A DNA stretch of 16,883 bases from an uncultured Oxalobacteraceae bacterium (GTDB lineage: Bacteria; Pseudomonadota; Gammaproteobacteria; Burkholderiales; Burkholderiaceae): NCBI GenBank assembly GCA_946478765.1, contig CAMLDH010000045.1, positions 1 to 16,883 on the forward strand, written 5' to 3'. The position numbers were made by a program, and so were the translations under genes. This document shows positions 14,201 through 16,883 of the stretch, piece after piece (position 1 is the stretch's first letter; each line of letters opens with the position of its first letter). The notes under the pieces are model-generated. The model made no database searches, had not been told where the DNA came from, and saw only the letters and a list, made by a program, of their open reading frames with translations.

Positions 14201-16883
14201 CATTCTCGTTCACGGTGTCGCCTGCACCGATCACATAAGTATCATCGCCGATGCCGCCTGCCAGCACGTTGGCAGAGCTATTGCCGGTCAAGGTGTTGTT
14301 GAGACTGTTACCTGTGCCGTTAATCGCGGCAGTACCGGTCAGCGTCAGATTCTCTACGGCGGCGGACAAGGAATAAGTCACCGCGCTTTGCACGACGTCG
14401 ATGCCTTCGCCAGCATTTTCCGTCACCACATCATTGACGTTATCAACATTGAATGTGTCATTGCCATCACCACCAATGAGCGTATCAGCTCCGATACCAC
14501 CGTCAAGAATGTTGGATAACGCGTTGCCGGTAATGACGTTATTGATGCTATTGCCAGTGCCATTGATCGCAGCGCCTGCTGCCAGCGTCAGGTTTTCCAG
14601 ATTGGCACCCAGCGTATAAGTCAACGCGCTGACAACCGTATCGTTGCCTTCGTTCGCATTTTCAATGATCGTGTCGCCACTGCCAATCACGTAAGTATCA
14701 TCACCAAGCTTGCCGGTCAGCACGTTCGCCGCAGTATTCGTATCGCCGGTCAAAATATTGTTCAGGCTGTTGCCGGTGCCGTCGATTCTTTTTGTTCCGG
14801 TCAACGTGAGATTGATCTCATTCGGGGCAAGCGTGTAGGTCACCGCGCTGAATACCGTGTCGGTACTTGCGCTGGCCGCAAATTGCGGTGAAGGATTTTG
14901 ACTGTCAGTCGCCGGTGCGGCCGTATCGGCACCAATGCCGACGTCGGTGCTGGCAACATCAATGAGTGATGGTTCCGCACTAACTACAATGATCGCCGCT
15001 AACTGGGCCGTGCCGGTCAGTGCCATCTGGTCAATCATCTGCTTGTTCCAGATGGTGCCATCAAGCGCAAATTTGATTTGATACGTTCCCGAAAACGAGC
15101 CGAGAGTTAGCTGGTCCGGCGAATCCTTGATACTGACGACAAGGGAACCGTTGACGTGTTTAATCGACACGTCAGATGGCGCTACCGTCGCGTCGATCAG
15201 TATCGTATCGAGATCGGTCGAGGCGCCGCCATCGTTGATGAAATCATTGCCGGAGTGCAGGCCAAATGAATACGTATCATTGCCGGCCTTGCCCTGCATG
15301 ACATCCGATCCGGTGGAACTGGTGAATTTATCGTTGCCTGCCGCGCCTGTACTGACATCGTTGCCGCTGGTCCCGGCGATGGTCAGCGGTGTATTCGCAT
15401 CCGTCCAGATCGTGCCATCAGCGAATTTGACCTGTTCGACGCGATAATCGTAATAATACGTAGTGATGCCAGAACTTGGGTTGAATGAAGAGCGGGTGGC
15501 GGCAAAGTAGTTCTTGACGGTGATGGTATCGTCCGTGCCAGCGATTGCGTACACCATGTCATTGCCCTGCCGGTACGTATCGATATCGCTTGGCAGAATA
15601 TCCGACGCGAACTCTAATGTATCGGCATTGCCTCCATAGGCTTCGAAATTGAAAATCTGGTCCTTGCCACCGCCACGACCGAACCGGTAGGTATCGGCCC
15701 CGACATCACCTTGCAACAGATCGTTACCCGCTCCACCGTCGAGCGTGTCATTGTCAACTTGGCCGAATAACACATCGTTGTCGCCGCCGCCGTCCAGAAA
15801 ATCATTGCCATCGCCGCCTTGCAGCTCGTCGTCGCCGCTATCACCCGTCAAGACGTCAGCACCCGCATCGCCGACCACCAGATCTAGCCCGGCGCCACCA
15901 GAAAGATTGTCATTGCCATCCCCGCCAAATACCTGATCGTTACCACTATCACCACCGGCGATATCATCTCCGCCCTGTCCAAAAACCAGATCATCGTCCG
16001 TACCGGCCGACAACACATCCGCATCGTCGCCACCTTGCAGTTCGTCGTTGCCGATCCCACCATTCAATCGATCTTGCCCAGCGCCCCCGAACAACTGGTC
16101 GATGCCGTCACCACCTGAGGCAATATCGTTGCCGGCATCGCAGGACAATACGTCGTTGCTGTAGCCACCCTCCAACGTATCATCGCCGTTTCCGCCGAAC
16201 AGGCGGTCATTTTCCGTGCCTCCGTCGAGTTCGTCATTCCCGTCGCCACCCTGTAATTCGTCTTTGCCTTCACTACCCAAGAGCACATCATCGCCGTCGC
16301 CGCCACTCAGCAGGTCATCACCAGTCTCGCCGTACAAATAATCTTTTCCTGAGCCTCCCGCCAACGAGTCCTTGCCATCGCCGCCGTACAAATCATCGTC
16401 GCCGCCGTTACCCTTGAGTATGTCGTCACCCGCCTCACCGTTGAGGTAATCGCTGCCTTGGTACGCTACCGCTACGCTGCCGTCGCCCGCTAGCGTATCG
16501 TTACCATCGCCACCGAAAAGAATGTCGTCATTGCCGCCACCTTCAAGATAATCATTGCCTTCTTCACCGTCCAGGTAGTCCTTTCCCATATAAACGCTGG
16601 TGACGCCCGGACCATCACCCGACAATTGATCATTGCCATCCCCGCCGAAGAGGTCGTCATCCTTGCCGCCACCTACCAGCGAGTCGTCGCCGACACCGCC
16701 ATCGAGATAATCATTGCCATGGGCGCTCAATGGCGCATTCAATAGGCCGGCATCGCCCCACAGCTTGTCGTTGCCAGCACCACCATACAAGGAATCACCC
16801 TGCCCACCACCATCCAGCTGATCGTTTCCATCACCGCCATCGATGACATCGATGCCACAATTTTCCGGGGCGACATAGAATGC
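8271..16883 (-). CDS. Giant RTX calcium-binding repeat protein (5' end beyond window)
   Basis: At least 2870 residues of a very large, acidic, Gly/Asp/Asn/Thr-rich protein; the frame is open through the window edge, so its true start is unseen (a TTG at 16788-16790 is inside repeats and not a credible start). Visible order: RTX nonapeptides GGxGxDxL (about 15680-16883); an HCBP-related segment (15505-15700); a second such segment (about 15085-15290); a Pro/Ala-rich linker (about 14880-15020); 24 repeats of about 80 residues built on YTLGANLENLTLTG, INGTGN and DDTYVVDNAGDTV (about 9000-14870); and a C-terminal HCBP-like block (8660-8846) before a small-residue C-terminus ending LQDLSQRLM. RTX repeats bind calcium outside the cell and such C-termini are exported by type I secretion. 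No secretion genes lie in the window. Only two cysteines are visible. Likely a surface or secreted adhesin/matrix protein; enzymatic activity is not seen. Confidence 0.9.
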   Translation of the reverse strand, partial: AFYVAPENCGIDVIDGGDGNDQLDGGGQGDSLYGGAGNDKLWGDAGLLNAPLSAHGNDYLDGGVGDDSLVGGGKDDDLFGGDGNDQLSGDGPGVTSVYMGKDYLDGEEGNDYLEGGGNDDILFGGDGNDTLAGDGSVAVAYQGSDYLNGEAGDDILKGNGGDDDLYGGDGKDSLAGGSGKDYLYGETGDDLLSGGDGDDVLLGSEGKDELQGGDGNDELDGGTENDRLFGGNGDDTLEGGYSNDVLSCDAGNDIASGGDGIDQLFGGAGQDRLNGGIGNDELQGGDDADVLSAGTDDDLVFGQGGDDIAGGDSGNDQVFGGDGNDNLSGGAGLDLVVGDAGADVLTGDSGDDELQGGDGNDFLDGGGDNDVLFGQVDNDTLDGGAGNDLLQGDVGADTYRFGRGGGKDQIFNFEAYGGNADTLEFASDILPSDIDTYRQGNDMVYAIAGTDDTITVKNYFAATRSSFNPSSGITTYYYDYRVEQVKFADGTIWTDANTPLTIAGTSGNDVSTGAAGNDKFTSSTGSDVMQGKAGNDTYSFGLHSGNDFINDGGASTDLDTILIDATVAPSDVSIKHVNGSLVVSIKDSPDQLTLGSFSGTYQIKFALDGTIWNKQMIDQMALTGTAQLAAIIVVSAEPSLIDVASTDVGIGADTAAPATDSQNPSPQFAASASTDTVFSAVTYTLAPNEINLTLTGTKRIDGTGNSLNNILTGDTNTAANVLTGKLGDDTYVIGSGDTIIENANEGNDTVVSALTYTLGANLENLTLAAGAAINGTGNSINNVITGNALSNILDGGIGADTLIGGDGNDTFNVDNVNDVVTENAGEGIDVVQSAVTYSLSAAVENLTLTGTAAINGTGNSLNNTLTGNSSANVLAGGIGDDTYVIGAGDTVNENANEGIDTIQSALTYTLLANVENLTLTGTAAINASGNIGNNVLTGNSAANVLTGGLGDDVYVIGTGDTVIENANGGSDTVQSSITYTLGTNLENLTLIGTSAINGTGNGWNNVLTGNSAANVLTGGTGDDTYVVGTGDTAVELASGGNDTVQSSVAFTLSANLENLTLTGTSAINGIGNSNSNVLIGNSANNTLDGGAGQDTMSGGLGDDTYVVDNAADVVTENANEGIDTIQSTLSFTSGGNIENITLLGTAAINATGDATANVLTGNSAANVLTGAAGNDTLIGSGGNDTLIGGTGDDQYVVTGAGASIVENGGEGIDAVQSSVSYTLDSNLENLTLTGTAAVSGTGNSVDNVITGNGGNNVLDGGAGSDTMYGGLGDDILNGSVGDELHGGAGNDLYILSGAVQTNFDASNVMNKVVVIESDGSGIDTIQADVQLSLVNRYYFNSADHAYHWDGSVENATLTGSTNVGIEGNDSDNVLRGNAGNNLIYSWRGNDMMDGGAGNDTLKGGAGSSTLIGGAGNDRLELDVSGGIAAMSGGVGDDWYYVESGGTANITENLNEGTDTVEIRGDYTLGANVENLVISGGTGTGNALNNVMTGSGVTQYGLAGDDTLDGSAYGGYVDTLIGGTGNDTYLIGAGDIVTENANEGNDTVKSAVTYALSANLENLILTGSTAINGTGNTVGNILTGNSAVNVLAGGAGDDTYIIDSIDTVVENAGEGIDTIRAGFSYTLGTNFENVTLTGAFALNATGNAVNNVLIGNSAANQLDGGLGVDTMTGGAGNDIYIVDNSADTVNENSGEGTDSVQSSASFTLSSNIENLLLTGSAAINGTGNALGNTLTGNSATNLLAGGAGDDTYVIGAGDTIIENANEGNDTVQSSAAYALGANLENLILTGGATNGTGNALNNMLTGNSNATSVLTGGAGDDTYLVQGNSHTVVENVNEGIDTVLSNGDFTLGANVENLVLTAYDFTTSRTDPNYYHSFNGTGNNLNNTLTGNIRDNVLDGGAGDDTLIGGTGNDTYVVDSNADVIVENIGEGTDTVRSSMSYTLRANVENLILLGTSAINGTGNELDNQLTGNSAANVLTGGAGNDTYVVDNADDIVAENVGEGIDTVRSSLNYTLAANIENLTLVGGAMMGIGNDGNNVMNALDTSADTLVGGLGDDIYVIDSTDTVTENSNEGIDTIQIAQTYTIGTNIENLTLIDNAAINATGNNGNNTLTGNSAANVLTGGLGDDIYVVGTGDTVIENVNEGTDTALAAVSYALDANLENLTLTGTAAINGAGNTDDNVITGNSGNNVLDGQFGADTLIGGSGDDTYFVDNAGDTITENSNDGIDTVITYADYSLGSNVENLQLNGPQALVGTGNALNNVLIGNTAANTLIGNAGDDTLDGGFGIDTLIGGTGNDLYVLDNVGDTVTENAGEGIDTVGSAWDYVLGANVENLTLTTYHALHGTGNALNNTIVGSGADNVLDGGTGADTMSGGAGDDTFIVDNAGDVVTETVNAGEGTDTVLSSVTFVLATDVENLTLTGLGTINGTGNAADNVLIGNGAANTLTGGAGNDMLDGGAGADTLRGGAGSDTYVVDHLGDTVEESLTDSAGDIDTVLSSVNFVLGSALDNLTLKGAAAIDGTGNALRNVLIGNAANNILDGGTSSDTMIGDVGDDTYVVDDANDWVGEYLNEGLDQVQSSITYTLVVNVEALSLTGTVNSNGTGNAGDNLIKGNSANNILNGGAGTDILQGGAGTDTLTHTLGSNLFDGGAGDDVITGGDGNEFIVGGVGNDAVNTGTGADVVAFNRGDGQDTVNASTGKDNTLSLGKGITYADLQFQKSSNDLILVTGSGEQITFKDWYTDVNNHSVANLQIVIEGTTDYNAASSSQINNKKIEQFNFDGLVASFDQARIVNPALTSWALSSSLLNFYLNGSDTAAIGGDLAYRYAKDGNLSTLSMLPAQAVLGSAQFGSTMQTLQAASALQDLSQRLM
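9000..14872 (-). repeat. 24-unit array of about 80-residue beta-type repeats
   Basis: Counting the ENLTL-type core gives 24 units. A typical unit reads DTVQSSVTYTLGANLENLTL, then TGTAAINGTGNSLNNVLTGN, then SAANVLTGGAGDDTYVIGAGD and TVIENANEGI. Some units carry an extra GGxGxDTLIGG block and are longer. Units differ at many positions at both protein and DNA level, so the array is old rather than freshly duplicated. Unit 9 (about 12826-12895) and unit 15 (about 11251-11305) contain insertions. Edges are approximate. Confidence 0.85.
15680..16883 (-). repeat. RTX nonapeptide block, more than 30 GGxGxD-type motifs
   Basis: Successive nine-residue motifs such as GGDGNDQL, GGAGNDKL, GGDGKDSL and GGNGDDTL run without a break, consistent with calcium-binding parallel beta-rolls. 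Three short interruptions (for example DAGLLNAPLSAHGND and DGPGVTSVYMGKD) space groups of motifs near the window edge. The block continues past the window end. Confidence 0.9.

Noticed and set aside
9000..16883. Regular DNA repeats as a possible CRISPR array or satellite
   Set aside because: The periodicity is explained by protein repeats in one continuous frame, with codon-level variation and no identical repeats separated by unique spacers.

Overview
The window looks like chromosomal DNA of a Gram-negative betaproteobacterium, most likely in the Burkholderiales (Oxalobacteraceae/Burkholderiaceae range). The evidence is a G+C-rich coding style, a stand-alone heptose-1-phosphate adenylyltransferase, the DUF4254/GT2/GT9 surface-sugar gene arrangement and a very large RTX-type calcium-binding protein. 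The genus cannot be fixed from the sequence alone.

Layout. Positions 1-76 hold a short repeat with direct and inverted copies. It abuts the broken 5' end of an SMC-like ATPase gene (about 77-1795), which keeps a hinge-like region, a coiled coil, the ABC signature and Walker B, but has lost the Walker A half. A 37-codon orphan reading frame follows. Next, on the minus strand, come rfaE2/hldC (1938-2429), a Rho-independent terminator, and a diiron ferritin-like/acyl-ACP-desaturase-like protein (2549-3394). An MFS transporter (3536-4747) runs divergently from the latter. A small DUF2795 protein (4838-5032, minus) and a DUF4254 gene (5236, plus) flank a 203-base intergenic region carrying a nested hairpin and a palindrome.

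Positions 5236-7782 form a tightly overlapping three-gene operon on the plus strand: DUF4254 protein, family 2 glycosyltransferase and family 9 (heptosyltransferase-like) glycosyltransferase. A run of seven C at the GT2 3' end sits so that losing one base would join GT2 and GT9 in frame. An IS630-type remnant (about 7826-8097), keeping only the transposase DNA-binding N-terminus, separates this operon from the minus-strand giant gene.

The right half (8271-16883, continuing past the window edge) is one minus-strand gene with at least 2870 codons. It has more than 30 GGxGxD RTX nonapeptide repeats at its visible N-terminal end, HCBP-related segments, a Pro/Ala-rich linker, 24 divergent repeats of about 80 residues, and a C-terminus typical of type I secretion substrates. 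A strong terminator follows it.

How the genes may work together: RfaE2 makes ADP-heptose, the usual donor for family 9 heptosyltransferases such as the one at 6688-7782, so the left half leans towards LPS or surface-glycan assembly; the giant RTX protein is probably secreted or surface-attached. That link is inferred. I did not find a convincing new multi-gene system. The strongest leads are the GT2/GT9 frame junction, the DUF4254 leader structure, the truncated SMC-like gene next to a repeat, and the odd aromatic/His-rich inserts in two repeat units of the RTX protein.
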